64,000 bases of DNA from Chromobacterium sp. ATCC 53434 (lineage in GTDB: Bacteria > Pseudomonadota > Gammaproteobacteria > Burkholderiales > Chromobacteriaceae): contig NZ_CP025429.1 of assembly GCF_002848345.1 (NCBI RefSeq), forward strand, positions 3,596,001 through 3,660,000. Direction: 5' to 3'. The stretch's first letter is position 1. The number at the start of each line of letters is the position of its first letter. The notes beneath the pieces are model-generated. The model worked only from the letters and a program-made list of their open reading frames with translations, was not told the origin of the DNA and ran no database searches. A program made the position numbers and the translations under genes. Below, piece by piece: positions 1 to 8,378 of the stretch.

Positions 1-177
1 ATAACCCTCGGCGTACTTGTTGGTCAGCTGGGAACCTTGGGCTTCCATCACCGCCGGGCTGGTGTAGTTCTCCGAGGCGATCAGCTCGATGTGATCTTCC
101 TGGCGTTGGCACTCGGCTGCAATCGCGGCAGCGAGTTCTGGATCAAATGTGGCAATCGTCTGGTCGGCAGCGAACAT
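1..177 (-). CDS. glyA: Serine hydroxymethyltransferase, N-terminal fragment
   Basis: Only the first 59 codons are in the window; the gene runs off the left edge. The translation begins [19 protein letters not shown] and contains the GlyA N-terminal signature [15 protein letters not shown] followed by [12 protein letters not shown], both hallmarks of the PLP enzyme that converts serine and tetrahydrofolate to glycine and methylene-tetrahydrofolate in the cytoplasm. The ATG at 177-175 is preceded by a GGAAGAG-like ribosome site. The catalytic lysine lies outside the window. It is the last gene of the minus-strand run that includes the protein at 303-1382, with 125 bp between them. Confidence 0.93.
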   Translation of the reverse strand, partial: MFAADQTIATFDPELAAAIAAECQRQEDHIELIASENYTSPAVMEAQGSQLTNKYAEGY

Positions 178-251
178 CAGGGGCTCTTCCGTCAAGGGTT
201 AACGATCGGGCCATTCTACACGAAATGGCCGACGGAACATTTTGACGTCGA

Positions 252-290
252 GCGGGTTTTCACGCCGCGCCGCGGCCGATGAAAACCCGC
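252..290. repeat. Perfect 11-bp inverted repeat between glyA and the upstream gene
   Basis: The arms GCGGGTTTTCA (252-262) and TGAAAACCCGC (280-290) are exact complements around a 17-nt GC-rich loop. It follows the stop codon of the minus-strand gene at 303, so it may end or stabilise that transcript. The usual run of T after the stem is missing (the T-run lies inside the stem), so it is not a canonical Rho-independent terminator. Confidence 0.5.
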
Positions 291-302
291 CGCCCCCGAT
301 GT

Positions 303-1382
303 TTACAGATCGTCGGCGGTGAAGAACAGCGGCACGCCGTCCCGGCTTTCCGGCTGCAACTCCGGCAAGACATGCACGTCGCGCACATGGCACTCGTTCA
401 TCAGCTCGCGGAAGTTCTCTTCTATCAGCTTAACGTTGTCGAGCGAGGCCAGCGGCCAGACGAAGCCTTCCCAGTTGCGCTCGTCGCCGCCGGCCGACAC
501 GGTGAAATGCAGCTCGCCGTTGTCGTGGGCGGACACGATGGCCACCGGTTCCTTGTCCAGTTCGCGCAGACGACGGATCTGGCTGCTGGCGAACACCTGC
601 AGCGCCACCTCGAAGCGGGCGAAGTTGCCGGCCACCAGCGCCTGCATCGCCGGCAGCGGCGGGCGGGCGATCGGGAACAGCGTCACGCCGTCCGTCTTCA
701 ATTGCTCGCCCAGGAACTTCATCAGCGGCATGCCCCAGGCGCCGACCGAACCGCCCAGCCGCAGCGGCGGCTCCTCGCCGTCGCGCTGGATCGCCACGCC
801 GATCAGATAGCGCAGGAACACGCCGTCCTCCTTCACCGTGATCGGCGCCGGCTGGGCCGGCAGCTCGGCGCGGGCGTCGGCGCCCTGGCGCGACATCCGG
901 TACAGCTTGGCCGCGTCCAGGCCGATCAGGCTGTCCGGATGCAGCAAGACGCCAGACAAGGCCGCGTCGCCGTCGGCGGAGAAGACGCCGTGGCTGCGCA
1001 GCAATGCGTTCAGGCCGTCGACATCGGCGACGGCGCCAGGCAGCGTCGTCTGCTCGCGGCTGCCGGCCACCAGGACCAGCGGCATCGCGAACACCAGCGC
1101 GCGCGCGCCGCCGGTTTCCTCGACCGCCTGGCGCAGCGCGTCCCACACCTGCTGGTAGCAGGCCTGGGTCGGCACCATCGCCAGCGCCACCGAGATCGAC
1201 AACAACTCGCCGCGCTGCAACATCTCGCCGATGGCGCCGACCAGGGCCTGGCGCCACATATCGCGCTCACCGGCATCCGGGGCGTCCAACGCCGATTGGG
1301 CGTGATGGATCAGGCGGTTGGTCAGGGAGGCTTGCGGGTGGTACTGGCGCGGGTCGGGAAGAATATGGCGGACGGCGTCCAT
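303..1382 (-). CDS. Conserved-looking hypothetical protein (359 aa)
   Basis: I do not recognise the family. The 359-residue product begins MDAVRHILPDPRQYHPQASL and ends in an acidic FFTADDL tail. It shows no signal peptide, no clear transmembrane helix, and no nucleotide-binding or metal-binding motif. The composition is that of a soluble mixed alpha/beta protein with several tryptophan-containing segments (SVGAWGMPLMKFLGEQL, NWEGFVWPL). The start at 1382 was chosen over a 35-codon longer frame because it has an AGGA ribosome site and the longer N-terminus looks non-coding. It lies upstream of glyA on the same strand. The open frames on the opposite strand are GC-rich shadows. Confidence 0.75.
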   Translation of the reverse strand: MDAVRHILPDPRQYHPQASLTNRLIHHAQSALDAPDAGERDMWRQALVGAIGEMLQRGELLSISVALAMVPTQACYQQVWDALRQAVEETGGARALVFAMPLVLVAGSREQTTLPGAVADVDGLNALLRSHGVFSADGDAALSGVLLHPDSLIGLDAAKLYRMSRQGADARAELPAQPAPITVKEDGVFLRYLIGVAIQRDGEEPPLRLGGSVGAWGMPLMKFLGEQLKTDGVTLFPIARPPLPAMQALVAGNFARFEVALQVFASSQIRRLRELDKEPVAIVSAHDNGELHFTVSAGGDERNWEGFVWPLASLDNVKLIEENFRELMNECHVRDVHVLPELQPESRDGVPLFFTADDL

Positions 1383-1564
1383 GTGCTGACATCCTGCTGC
1401 AATCGGGAAAAAACGTATTGTGGCACAGCTGTCACCGGCTTGCTCGCCCGCCGGCACCAGCATGCCAAAGGCGTAAACAACCGCCAAAACTGCCGCTTCG
1501 CCAGGGCGATGTGCACAGTTGCGACAAAAAATTACATTTATCTACTTTTTCGGAAACGCAAATG

Positions 1565-1593
1565 TTGACACTCGCTACCGCAATCCGGATAAT
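1565..1593 (+). promoter_or_regulatory. Near-consensus sigma-70 promoter
   Basis: TTGACA (1565-1570) is a perfect -35 box. A 17-bp spacer separates it from GATAAT (1588-1593), which matches the -10 consensus at five of six positions. No good coding region follows. Instead a Rho-independent terminator sits 70-100 bp downstream, so the promoter probably drives a short non-coding RNA. Confidence 0.65.
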
Positions 1594-1599
1594 CCGTCC

Positions 1600-1692
1600 T
1601 CGTTGAGATGCAGCAATTGCTTCTTGATAGTTTCTCCTCTATTTCTCCTTTGTAGACTTGGCGCGGGCCGTAAGGCACCGCGCATTTTTTTT
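1600..1692 (+). ncRNA. Candidate small regulatory RNA (~93 nt)
   Basis: The predicted transcript starts about 6 nt after the -10 box at 1588-1593. It ends in a GC-rich hairpin (GCGCGG-GCC-GTAA-GGC-A-CCGCGC, 1661-1683) followed by eight T residues, a textbook terminator. Between them is a CU-rich, probably single-stranded stretch (TTTCTCCTCTATTTCTCC, about 1631-1648) with two UCUCCU motifs that could pair with Shine-Dalgarno sequences. The layout matches Hfq-type trans-acting sRNAs. I cannot assign it to a named RNA family, and expression is inferred only from the signals. Confidence 0.5.
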
Positions 1693-1862
1693 GCCTTTCC
1701 CATGCCGAAATCCCGGCAAAATCATTAAAAATCATTGCAATACACACAATCTCTTCACGAGAAGTCCGACAACGACCAAGGCAAGCAGTCGCTATCGTAA
1801 ATACGCCGCCGCATCGCTAGCCCTATGCGGATGCTTTACAGAATCAATGCGATTAGAAACAT

Positions 1863-1889
1863 TTACATTGATTTGAAATGCCAATGTAA
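1863..1889. repeat. AT-rich inverted repeat in intergenic region
   Basis: TTACATTG (1863-1870) and CAATGTAA (1882-1889) are exact complements around an 11-nt centre, and both arms are flanked by GAAA/TTTC. It lies in the ~490 bp between the sRNA candidate and the ATPase gene at 2184. It could be an operator or a small hairpin. Nothing else coding is seen between 1693 and 2183. Confidence 0.35.
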
Positions 1890-2183
1890 TTTCACAAATA
1901 ATTCACTTCCGAAACAAAACGAATAAAAGCAGGGGATGATTGTTCGATTTTTCTGCAAATGAACAAATGGACGCGGGCGCTTCGCGCCGCGGAGAAGGAA
2001 GCGGATAGACTGCCCGAAGGACAGCCGGGTTCCCGACTGTAGGACAGGAATGCGCCGCCATGATAGCACTGCCGCATTCGGGCATTATGACAAACATCAA
2101 GACCTAATCAACTGACAGGCCCGCCGCCGGAACCGGCGCGCGCCTTGCCGGTCGAACCGGCTTTCCCGATGGACGCGCCCCTA

Positions 2184-3278
2184 ATGCCGATACACCAGCT
2201 CAGCCTCGTCGGCTTTCGCTCGATACGCAAACTGACGCTGGAGCTCGATGCGCTCAACATCGTCGTCGGCGCCAACGGTTGCGGCAAATCCAATCTTTAC
2301 AAAGCCATCCAGCTATTGCATGCGGCCGCCGAAGGCCGCTTGTCGGCGGCGCTGGCGGCCGAGGGCGGCGCGCAAAAGGCGATGTGGGCCGGCGGCGCCC
2401 GGCGCGGCGACAAGGCGCGCGCGCCGAAGCGGATGACCCTGGCGGCGCGCCTGGACGACTGCGACTACGAACTGCAGCTGGGCTATCCGGAACCCAGTCT
2501 CAGCCTGTTCTCGCTGGACCCACTGGTGAAGGAGGAAAGCCTGTGGCTGGCCGGACACGGCCGGCGGCCCTCCACCCTGCTGCTGGAACGGCGCAATCAG
2601 GCCGCCTTTCTCTGCGGCGTCGACGGCGAGCGCACCGCCTACCCGGCCAGCCTGCGCGCCGAGGAGTCCTTGTTCGGCCAACTGGCCGAGCCGCACCGTT
2701 ATCCGGAATTGTCCCAGGTGCGGGAAACCTTGCGCAACTGGCGCTTCTACCATGAGTTCGCCGTCTGGCCCGGCTCGCCGCTGCGCGCGCCGCAGGTCGG
2801 CATACGCTCGCCGGTGCTGGCGCACGACGGCGCCAACCTGGCCGCGGCCTTTCAGACCATCATAGAGATCGGCGACCACGCGCTGCTGCAGAGCGTGCTG
2901 GCCGACGCCTTTCCCGACAGCCGCTTCCAGGTGGACGCGCAACACGGCCGCTTCCAGTTGCTGATGCAACGCGACGGACTGTTGCGTCCGCTGGAAGCCG
3001 CCGAACTGTCCGACGGCACGCTGCGCTTCCTGTGCCTGGCGGTGGCGCTGCTCAGCCCTCGTCCGCCCGCCTTCATGGCGTTGAACGAGCCGGAGAACAG
3101 CCTGCATCCGGCGCTGCTGCCGGCCTTGGCGCGGCTGATCGCCGAGGCCAGCCGCCACAGCCAGCTGTGGGTGACCAGCCACTCGCCGGCGCTGGCCGAG
3201 ATGATACGCCGCCACCAGCCGCTAAAGCTGTTCGCGCTGGCCATGCGAGACGGCGAGACCGTGTCGCTGAACGATTGA
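2184..3278 (+). CDS. AAA family ATPase, RecF/SMC-like (predicted ATPase, COG4637 type)
   Basis: The 364-residue protein begins MPIHQLSLVGFRSIRKL, the usual opening of RecF/OLD-like ABC-type ATPases. It carries Walker A GANGCGKSN (residues 29-37), an ABC-like signature ELSDGTLRFLCLAVALL near residue 275, a Walker B-like stretch ALNEPENSLHP near residue 300, and the switch motif VTSHSPALAEM near the C-terminus. There are no coiled-coil arms and no TOPRIM nuclease domain, so it is the short stand-alone type whose function is mostly unknown (possibly DNA repair or defence related). ATG codons at 2169 and a TTG at 2145 are alternative starts. 2184 was chosen because family members begin with this beta strand. 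No neighbour is evidently co-transcribed. Confidence 0.8.
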   Translation: MPIHQLSLVGFRSIRKLTLELDALNIVVGANGCGKSNLYKAIQLLHAAAEGRLSAALAAEGGAQKAMWAGGARRGDKARAPKRMTLAARLDDCDYELQLGYPEPSLSLFSLDPLVKEESLWLAGHGRRPSTLLLERRNQAAFLCGVDGERTAYPASLRAEESLFGQLAEPHRYPELSQVRETLRNWRFYHEFAVWPGSPLRAPQVGIRSPVLAHDGANLAAAFQTIIEIGDHALLQSVLADAFPDSRFQVDAQHGRFQLLMQRDGLLRPLEAAELSDGTLRFLCLAVALLSPRPPAFMALNEPENSLHPALLPALARLIAEASRHSQLWVTSHSPALAEMIRRHQPLKLFALAMRDGETVSLND

Positions 3279-3486
3279 TCCAGGCGTCGACAGCCACGCG
3301 CCGCTTGGCCGCGAAGTCGCGTCCGCAGCGATGAAAACCGGCGCGCGTCTTCGCGCCGCCCAGAAGCGGCAGAACTTCAAGTCCATCCATTTTCATGGTA
3401 TTCCAATAGTATTGCGACGAAATGCGGGGAACTCCGCCTGACAAGGCCGGGTCAGACTGCCTGTCATGTTTATTTTATTGGACACT

Positions 3487-3855
3487 ATGTATAAAAAATT
3501 ATACTCCCCGTTATTCATCGCCTGGTCGCTGCTGATGGCGGCCATCGTCTGCGAAATCGCCGGCACCTCCTTCATGGCCGTCGCCGCCCGCAACGGCGGT
3601 TACCTCGGCTATGTCTGGATGGCCGCCGCGCTGGCGCTGTCCTACTATCTGCTGTCTCTCGCGCTGCGCGCGATCTCGGTCGGCATCGCCTACGCGGTAT
3701 GGGAAGGCCTGGGCCTGATCGGCCTGACCGCCGTCAGCGTCTGGCTGTTCGGCGAAACGCTGGTGCCGCAGGAAATCGTCGGTCTGGGCCTCGCGCTGCT
3801 GGGCTTGGTCTGCGTGACGATGGGTGAAAGCGACGAACAGGAGGCCGCGGCATGA
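3487..3855 (+). CDS. mdtJ: SMR-family spermidine exporter subunit MdtJ
   Basis: A 122-residue, four-helix small multidrug resistance protein. It contains the glutamate of helix 1 (CEIAGTSFMAVAA) that couples proton antiport to substrate binding, and the segment LALRAISVGIAYAVWEGLGLIG, which closely resembles E. coli MdtJ (121 aa). MdtJ and MdtI form a heterodimer in the inner membrane that exports spermidine. The start at 3487 gives the family length; an in-frame ATG at 3466 would add seven residues but lacks a better ribosome site. The stop overlaps the start of mdtI by 4 bp (ATGA), indicating translational coupling. Confidence 0.85.
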   Translation: MYKKLYSPLFIAWSLLMAAIVCEIAGTSFMAVAARNGGYLGYVWMAAALALSYYLLSLALRAISVGIAYAVWEGLGLIGLTAVSVWLFGETLVPQEIVGLGLALLGLVCVTMGESDEQEAAA

Positions 3856-4172
3856 AAACCGTCTACCTGTTGTTCGTATTGGCCTCGGCGCTGATCGAAG
3901 TGGGCGCCAACCTGATGCTGGAAAAATCGGACGGCTTCCGCCGCAAGGCCTGGGGCCTGGGCGCCATCCTGCTGGTGTGGCTGGCCTTCGCGCTGCTGGG
4001 ACAGGCGGTCAAGGGCATGGATCTGGCGATCGCTTACGCCTTGTGGGGCTCGATAGGCATACTCGGCACCGCCGTCGGCGGCCGGGTGCTGTACAAGCAG
4101 AAGTTGAAGCCGATAGGCTGGGCCGGCATCGCCATCGTCGCGGCGGCGGTCGCCACGCTGTCCACCGTCTGA
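3852..4172 (+). CDS. mdtI: SMR-family spermidine exporter subunit MdtI
   Basis: 106 residues with four predicted membrane helices. The helix-1 glutamate (ALIEVGANLMLEKSDGFRRK) and the stretch GQAVKGMDLAIAYALWGSIGI match E. coli MdtI (109 aa) very well. It pairs with MdtJ to make the heterodimeric spermidine exporter. It overlaps mdtJ by 4 bp and is the last gene of the pair, followed by a nested hairpin and a strong bidirectional terminator shared with convergent ilvD. Confidence 0.87.
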   Translation: MKTVYLLFVLASALIEVGANLMLEKSDGFRRKAWGLGAILLVWLAFALLGQAVKGMDLAIAYALWGSIGILGTAVGGRVLYKQKLKPIGWAGIAIVAAAVATLSTV

Positions 4173-4182
4173 AATACAGCCT

Positions 4183-4236
4183 GGCCCGAAAATTCCACCG
4201 TCCCGATCGATGGGACCGCGGCGAAATTTTCAGGCC
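4183..4236. repeat. Nested hairpin directly after mdtI
   Basis: An outer stem pairs GGCCCGAAAATT (4183-4194) with AATTTTCaGGCC (4225-4236, one unpaired A). An inner perfect 5-bp stem pairs GTCCC (4200-4204) with GGGAC (4212-4216). The structure starts 10 nt after the mdtI stop and precedes the terminator at 4247. It could protect the 3' end of the mdtJI message. Confidence 0.45.
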
Positions 4237-4246
4237 CGCCTGAAAT

Positions 4247-4279
4247 AAAAAGGGGGAGGCGCTTGGCCTCCCCTTTTTC
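4247..4279. terminator. Bidirectional Rho-independent terminator between mdtI and ilvD
   Basis: A perfect GC-rich stem (GGGGAGGC / GCCTCCCC) with a 5-nt loop is flanked by an A-run on the left and a T-run on the right, so it can end transcription from both convergent genes. Confidence 0.8.
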
Positions 4280-4321
4280 TATCCCCATGCCAATCGGAGC
4301 CTTCAAAGACGGTACGTCGAC

Positions 4322-4408
4322 GGTGCGTCGCCCCTACGGGGTGACGGCACCCTACATTGGATTCAATTGGTGGTTGGTGCGTCGCCCCTGCGGGGTGACG
4401 CACCCTAC
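4322..4408. repeat. Two copies of a GGTGCGTCGCCCC palindromic repeat
   Basis: Unit 1 (4322-4355) and unit 2 (4376-4408) share the pattern GGTGCGTCGCCCCT-N-CGGGGTGACG-CACCCTAC, each an imperfect palindrome that would fold as a hairpin. They lie between the terminator and the ilvD stop codon. This looks like an interspersed intergenic repeat of the REP kind. No associated gene is present. Confidence 0.6.
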
Positions 4409-4411
4409 GGT

Positions 4412-6268
4412 TTATTTGCGTTCGACTTGAGACACATCGCGCACCGCGCCGGTGTCGGCGCTGGTCGTCATCGCTGCGTAGGCACGCAAGGCCGGGCTGA
4501 CCGCGCGCTCGCGGCCGAGCGGCTTCCAGGCGTCGCGTCCCCTGGCATCCATCGCCGCGCGACGGCGGGCCAGTTCTTCGTCGGATACGGCCAGATGAAT
4601 GCGGCGGTTCGGGATGTCGATTTCCACGGTGTCCCCCTCCTCCGCCAGGCCGATCGCGCCGCCCTCGGCCGCTTCCGGCGAAGCGTGGCCGATGGACAGG
4701 CCGGAGGTCCCGCCGGAGAAACGGCCGTCGGTCAGCAGCGCGCAGGCCTTGCCCAGACCCTTGGACTTCAGATACGAAGTGGGATACAGCATCTCCTGCA
4801 TGCCCGGCCCGCCCTTCGGCCCCTCGTAGCGGATGATGACGATGTCGCCGGCGACGATCTGGTCGGCCAGGATGCCTTCCACCGCCGCGTCCTGGCTTTC
4901 GAAGATGCGGGCGCGGCCGGTGAATTTCAGTATCGACTCGTCGACGCCGGCGGTCTTGACGATGCAGCCGCGCTCGGCGATGTTGCCGTACAACACCGCC
5001 AGGCCGCCGTCCTGCGAATAGGCGTGGGCCTGGTCGCGAATGCAGCCATCGGCGCGGTCGTCGTCCAGCGTCGGATAGCGCATGCTCTGGCTGAAGGCGA
5101 TGGTGGTGGCCACGCCGCCCGGCGCCGCGCGGAACAGGCGGTGCGGCTCGCTGCCCTCGCCGTGCCGCATCACGTCCCAGGCCTCCAGCCCTTCGCCCAG
5201 CGTTTTGCTGTGCACGGTGGGCACGTCGCGGTGGATCAGGCCGGCGCGGTCCAGCTCGGCCAGGATGCCGATCACGCCGCCAGCGCGGTGGACGTCCTCC
5301 ATATGGTATTTCTGCGTCGCCGGCGCCACCTTGGACAAACAGGGCACGCCGCGGCTGATGCGGTCGATGTCGGCCATCTTGAAATCGACGCCGGCCTCGC
5401 TGGCCGCGGCCAGCAGGTGCAGCACGGTATTGGTCGAGCCGCCCATCGCGACGTCCAGGCTCATCGCGTTCTCGAAGGCCTCTTTGCTGGCGATGCCGCG
5501 CGGCAGGATCGAATAGTCCTCGCCCTCGTAATGGCGCTTCGCCAGCTCGACGATCAGCCTCCCTGCCTTCAGGAACAATTCCTTGCGGTCGGCGTGCGTC
5601 GCCACCAGGCTGCCGTTGCCGGGCAGGGACAGGCCCAACGCCTCGGTCAGACAGTTCATCGAGTTCGCCGTGAACATGCCGGAGCAGGAGCCGCAGGTCG
5701 GACAGGCGGAACGCTCGACGCGCTCGACGTCCTCGTCGGACACCGCGCTGTTGGCGGCCTCCACCATCGCGTCGACCAGGTCCAGCTTGCGCACCTCGTT
5801 GCCCCACTGCACCTTGCCGGCCTCCATCGGCCCGCCTGAGACGAAGACCACCGGGATGTTCAGCCGCATCGCCGCCATCAGCATGCCGGGAGTGATCTTG
5901 TCGCAGTTGGAGATGCACACCAGCGCGTCGGCGCAGTGGGCGTTGACCATGTATTCGACGCTGTCGGCGATCAGGTCGCGGCTGGGCAGGCTGTACAGCA
6001 TGCCGCCGTGGCCCATCGCGATGCCGTCGTCGATGGCGATAGTGTTGAATTCCTTGGCGACGCCGCCGGCTTTTTCTATCTCGCGCGCCACCAGCTGGCC
6101 CATGTTCTGCAGGTGCACATGGCCCGGCACGAACTGGGTGAAGGAGTTGGCGATGGCGATGATGGGCTTGCCGAAGTCGGCGTCGGTCATCCCGGTGGCG
6201 CGCCACAGCGCGCGGGCACCCGCCATGTTGCGGCCGGCGGTGGAAGTGCGGGAACGATATTGGGGCAT
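4412..6268 (-). CDS. ilvD: Dihydroxy-acid dehydratase
   Basis: The 618-residue protein has the length of the E. coli-type enzyme (616 aa). It catalyses dehydration of 2,3-dihydroxy-isovalerate and -methylvalerate to the 2-keto acids in valine, leucine and isoleucine synthesis. The Fe-S and Mg ligand motifs are visible: [30 protein letters not shown], and the C-terminal [14 protein letters not shown] with [11 protein letters not shown] upstream. Translation starts with [20 protein letters not shown], as in the family. It is transcribed alone and is divergent from lgt, with 198 bp between them. Confidence 0.96.
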   Translation of the reverse strand: MPQYRSRTSTAGRNMAGARALWRATGMTDADFGKPIIAIANSFTQFVPGHVHLQNMGQLVAREIEKAGGVAKEFNTIAIDDGIAMGHGGMLYSLPSRDLIADSVEYMVNAHCADALVCISNCDKITPGMLMAAMRLNIPVVFVSGGPMEAGKVQWGNEVRKLDLVDAMVEAANSAVSDEDVERVERSACPTCGSCSGMFTANSMNCLTEALGLSLPGNGSLVATHADRKELFLKAGRLIVELAKRHYEGEDYSILPRGIASKEAFENAMSLDVAMGGSTNTVLHLLAAASEAGVDFKMADIDRISRGVPCLSKVAPATQKYHMEDVHRAGGVIGILAELDRAGLIHRDVPTVHSKTLGEGLEAWDVMRHGEGSEPHRLFRAAPGGVATTIAFSQSMRYPTLDDDRADGCIRDQAHAYSQDGGLAVLYGNIAERGCIVKTAGVDESILKFTGRARIFESQDAAVEGILADQIVAGDIVIIRYEGPKGGPGMQEMLYPTSYLKSKGLGKACALLTDGRFSGGTSGLSIGHASPEAAEGGAIGLAEEGDTVEIDIPNRRIHLAVSDEELARRRAAMDARGRDAWKPLGRERAVSPALRAYAAMTTSADTGAVRDVSQVERK

Positions 6269-6466
6269 GATGCGTCCTTAAATCTGTAAACAAAACCGGT
6301 CGTCGTTCCTCGCGCCAGCAGGGTAAGCTGGCGGCGACTGGTCCGCGGGTGCCGGGTGGACCAAGCAGGATGCCGTATCGCCGCGGGTGAGCGGCGCGAC
6401 GGCGGGGAACGCTTTCCGTATAATCTCGTCAACAATTCTTTTACCGCAAACGCACATCACTGACAA

Positions 6467-7318
6467 ATGCTGATTCATCCTCAGTTCGACCCGGTGGCCA
6501 TCCACCTGGGCCCGCTGGCCGTCCACTGGTACGGCCTGATGTACCTGCTGGGCTTCGCCCTGTTCCTCACCATGGGCAAGTACCGCCTGAAAAACGGCAA
6601 CGACGTGCTCGCCGTGCCGCAACTGGACGACATGCTGATGTACGGCGCCGTCGGCGTGGTGGTCGGCGGCCGCCTGGGCGAGGTCTTGTTCTACCAGCCC
6701 GGCTACTACTTCAGCCACCCGCTGGAAATCTTCATGGTCTGGAAGGGCGGCATGTCCTTCCACGGCGGCTTCCTCGGCGTGCTGATCGCGGTGGCGATCT
6801 ATGGCCGCAAGGTGGGCCGCGGCTTCTGGCAGCTGACCGACTTCATCGCGCCGCTAGTGCCGCTGGGCCTGGCGGCCGGCCGCGTCGGCAACTTCATCAA
6901 CGGCGAGCTGTGGGGCCGCGTCGCCAGTCCGGACCTGCCGTGGGCGATGCTGTTCCCGCAGGCGCGGATGGAGGACATCGCCGAGGCGCAGCAGTCGTCC
7001 GACCTGATGAACATGCTGGTGCAGTACGGCGGCCTGCTGCGCCATCCGTCGCAGCTGTACGAGTTCGCGCTCGAGGGCATCGTGCTGTTCGGCGCGCTGT
7101 GGCTCTACAGCGCCAAGCCGCGCGCCACCGGCAAGGTCTCGGCGGTCTTCCTGATAGGCTACGGCCTGGCCCGCTTCGTCAGCGAATACTTCCGCAATCC
7201 TGACGCCGGCATCTTCGGCAAGTCCGACGTGATCAGCATGGGCCAGTGGCTGAGCCTGCCGATGATCGTGATCGGCGTCGCGCTGCTGGTCTTCTTCGGT
7301 CGGCGCAAGCAGGGCTGA
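6467..7318 (+). CDS. lgt: Phosphatidylglycerol--prolipoprotein diacylglyceryl transferase
   Basis: A 283-residue integral membrane enzyme that transfers diacylglycerol from phosphatidylglycerol to the lipobox cysteine of prolipoproteins, the first step of lipoprotein maturation. It shows seven hydrophobic helices, the periplasmic motif [11 protein letters not shown], the stretch [11 protein letters not shown] with the conserved histidine, and the Lgt signature [20 protein letters not shown] hexamer at 6419-6424 may be its -10 element, although no good -35 box is visible. A terminator follows at 7334. Confidence 0.96.
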   Translation: MLIHPQFDPVAIHLGPLAVHWYGLMYLLGFALFLTMGKYRLKNGNDVLAVPQLDDMLMYGAVGVVVGGRLGEVLFYQPGYYFSHPLEIFMVWKGGMSFHGGFLGVLIAVAIYGRKVGRGFWQLTDFIAPLVPLGLAAGRVGNFINGELWGRVASPDLPWAMLFPQARMEDIAEAQQSSDLMNMLVQYGGLLRHPSQLYEFALEGIVLFGALWLYSAKPRATGKVSAVFLIGYGLARFVSEYFRNPDAGIFGKSDVISMGQWLSLPMIVIGVALLVFFGRRKQG

Positions 7319-7333
7319 GCGTTTCAGGCGCAG

Positions 7334-7359
7334 AAGGCCGGGGCATCCCGGCCTTTTTT
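7334..7359 (+). terminator. Rho-independent terminator of lgt
   Basis: The stem AAGGCCGGG / CCCGGCCTT with a 4-nt loop is followed by a run of six T residues, 15 nt after the lgt stop. Confidence 0.85.
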
Positions 7360-7397
7360 GCGCCCTGGAAACGGAAGACGCCCGCTTGAAAGAATTA

Positions 7398-7425
7398 TTG
7401 GAATATGTAACTAATTTTTTATAAT
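7398..7425 (+). promoter_or_regulatory. Sigma-70 promoter for the amino-acid ABC importer
   Basis: TTGGAA (7398-7403), a 16-bp AT-rich spacer and a perfect TATAAT (7420-7425) lie 70 bp upstream of the binding-protein start at 7495, in an otherwise GC-rich neighbourhood. Confidence 0.55.
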
Positions 7426-7494
7426 TTCTGGATATTAATGAAAGCCGGTACGATGGCGGCAATCGATTCCACTCGGCACACTACAAGGCTCGCC

Positions 7495-8298
7495 ATGAAC
7501 AAGACCCTCGCCGTCGCACTCGCCGTTGCCCTGACTTCCACCGCCGCCCTGGCCGACCGCCTGGACGACATCAAGAAAGCCGGCGTGCTGCGCGTCGCCG
7601 CCTTCGACAGCAACCCGCCGTTCGGCTTTCTCGACGCCAAGACCCGCCAGATTTCCGGCCTGGACGTCGACGTGGCCCAGCACATCGCCAAGAAGCTGGG
7701 CGTGAAGCTGCAACTGGTCCCGACCAATCCGGCCAACCGCGTGCCGCTGTTGGTGTCCGGCAAGGCCGACATCGTCGCCGCCAACTTCACCGTCACCGAC
7801 GAGCGCAAGAAACAGGTGGACTTCAGCCTGCCCTACTTCGCCTCCGGCCAGCAGTTCATCGTCCGCAAGGGCGCGCTGCAGAAGCCGGAACAGCTGGCCG
7901 GCCTGCGCGTAGGCGTGGACAAGGGCACGACCCAGGAAGTGTATCTGCGCGAGAAATACCCGAAGACCACCGTCGTCGCCTATGACGACACCCCGCTGGC
8001 CTTCACCGCGCTGCGCAACGGCAATGTGCAGGCCATCACCCAGGACGGCTCCAAGCTGGCCGCGCTGTTGGCCAACGCGCCGGACAAGGCCAAGTACGAG
8101 CTGGCGCCGTTCACGCTGACCCGCGAATACCAGGCCGTCGGCCTGCCGAAGGGCGAGGCGCGGCTGACCAAGGTGGTCAACGAGACGCTGCGCGAGCTGG
8201 AAAAGAGCGGCGACGCGGCCAAGATCTACGACCATTGGTTCGGCCCGAAGACCAAGGCGCCGCTGCCGCGCGACTTCAAGATCGGCGACGCGGCCTGA
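7495..8298 (+). CDS. Polar amino-acid ABC transporter, periplasmic binding protein
   Basis: 267 residues starting MNKTLAVALAVALTSTAALA, a Sec signal peptide with a likely cleavage after ALA (residue 20). The mature part has the SBP family 3 signature (GLDVDVAQHIAKKLGVKLQLV) and the tract NRVPLLVSGKADIVAANFTVTD/ERKKQVDFSLPY typical of polar amino-acid binding proteins. ATG at 7495 was chosen because AAGGCT precedes it and the signal peptide begins there; an upstream in-frame start at 7438 would bury the signal sequence. The two permease genes follow after a hairpin. The exact ligand (glutamine, glutamate or cystine type) cannot be decided. Confidence 0.88.
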   Translation: MNKTLAVALAVALTSTAALADRLDDIKKAGVLRVAAFDSNPPFGFLDAKTRQISGLDVDVAQHIAKKLGVKLQLVPTNPANRVPLLVSGKADIVAANFTVTDERKKQVDFSLPYFASGQQFIVRKGALQKPEQLAGLRVGVDKGTTQEVYLREKYPKTTVVAYDDTPLAFTALRNGNVQAITQDGSKLAALLANAPDKAKYELAPFTLTREYQAVGLPKGEARLTKVVNETLRELEKSGDAAKIYDHWFGPKTKAPLPRDFKIGDAA

Positions 8299-8320
8299 TC
8301 GCCGGCCCGTCCCGCTTCGC

Positions 8321-8346
8321 AACCGCCGGTTCCCGCCGGCGGTTTT
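8321..8346 (+). terminator. Intercistronic terminator or attenuator
   Basis: CCGCCGG (8323-8329) and CCGGCGG (8336-8342) form a stem with a 6-nt loop followed by TTTT. It lies 22 nt after the binding-protein gene and 32 nt before the first permease. Leaky termination here would make the binding protein more abundant than the permeases, a common arrangement in ABC importer operons. Confidence 0.65.
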
Positions 8347-8378
8347 GCCGTTTCGACGTTCGGTAGAAAGACACAAGC

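Noticed and set aside
279..1568. Long open frame on the plus strand opposite the hypothetical protein at 303-1382
   Set aside because: Gln/His/Arg-rich low-complexity translation typical of antisense frames in GC-rich coding DNA; the minus-strand product has normal composition and a ribosome site.
4367..5839. 490-codon plus-strand frame and a 687-codon minus-strand frame overlapping ilvD
   Set aside because: Both are out-of-phase shadows of ilvD, which has full family similarity and correct length.
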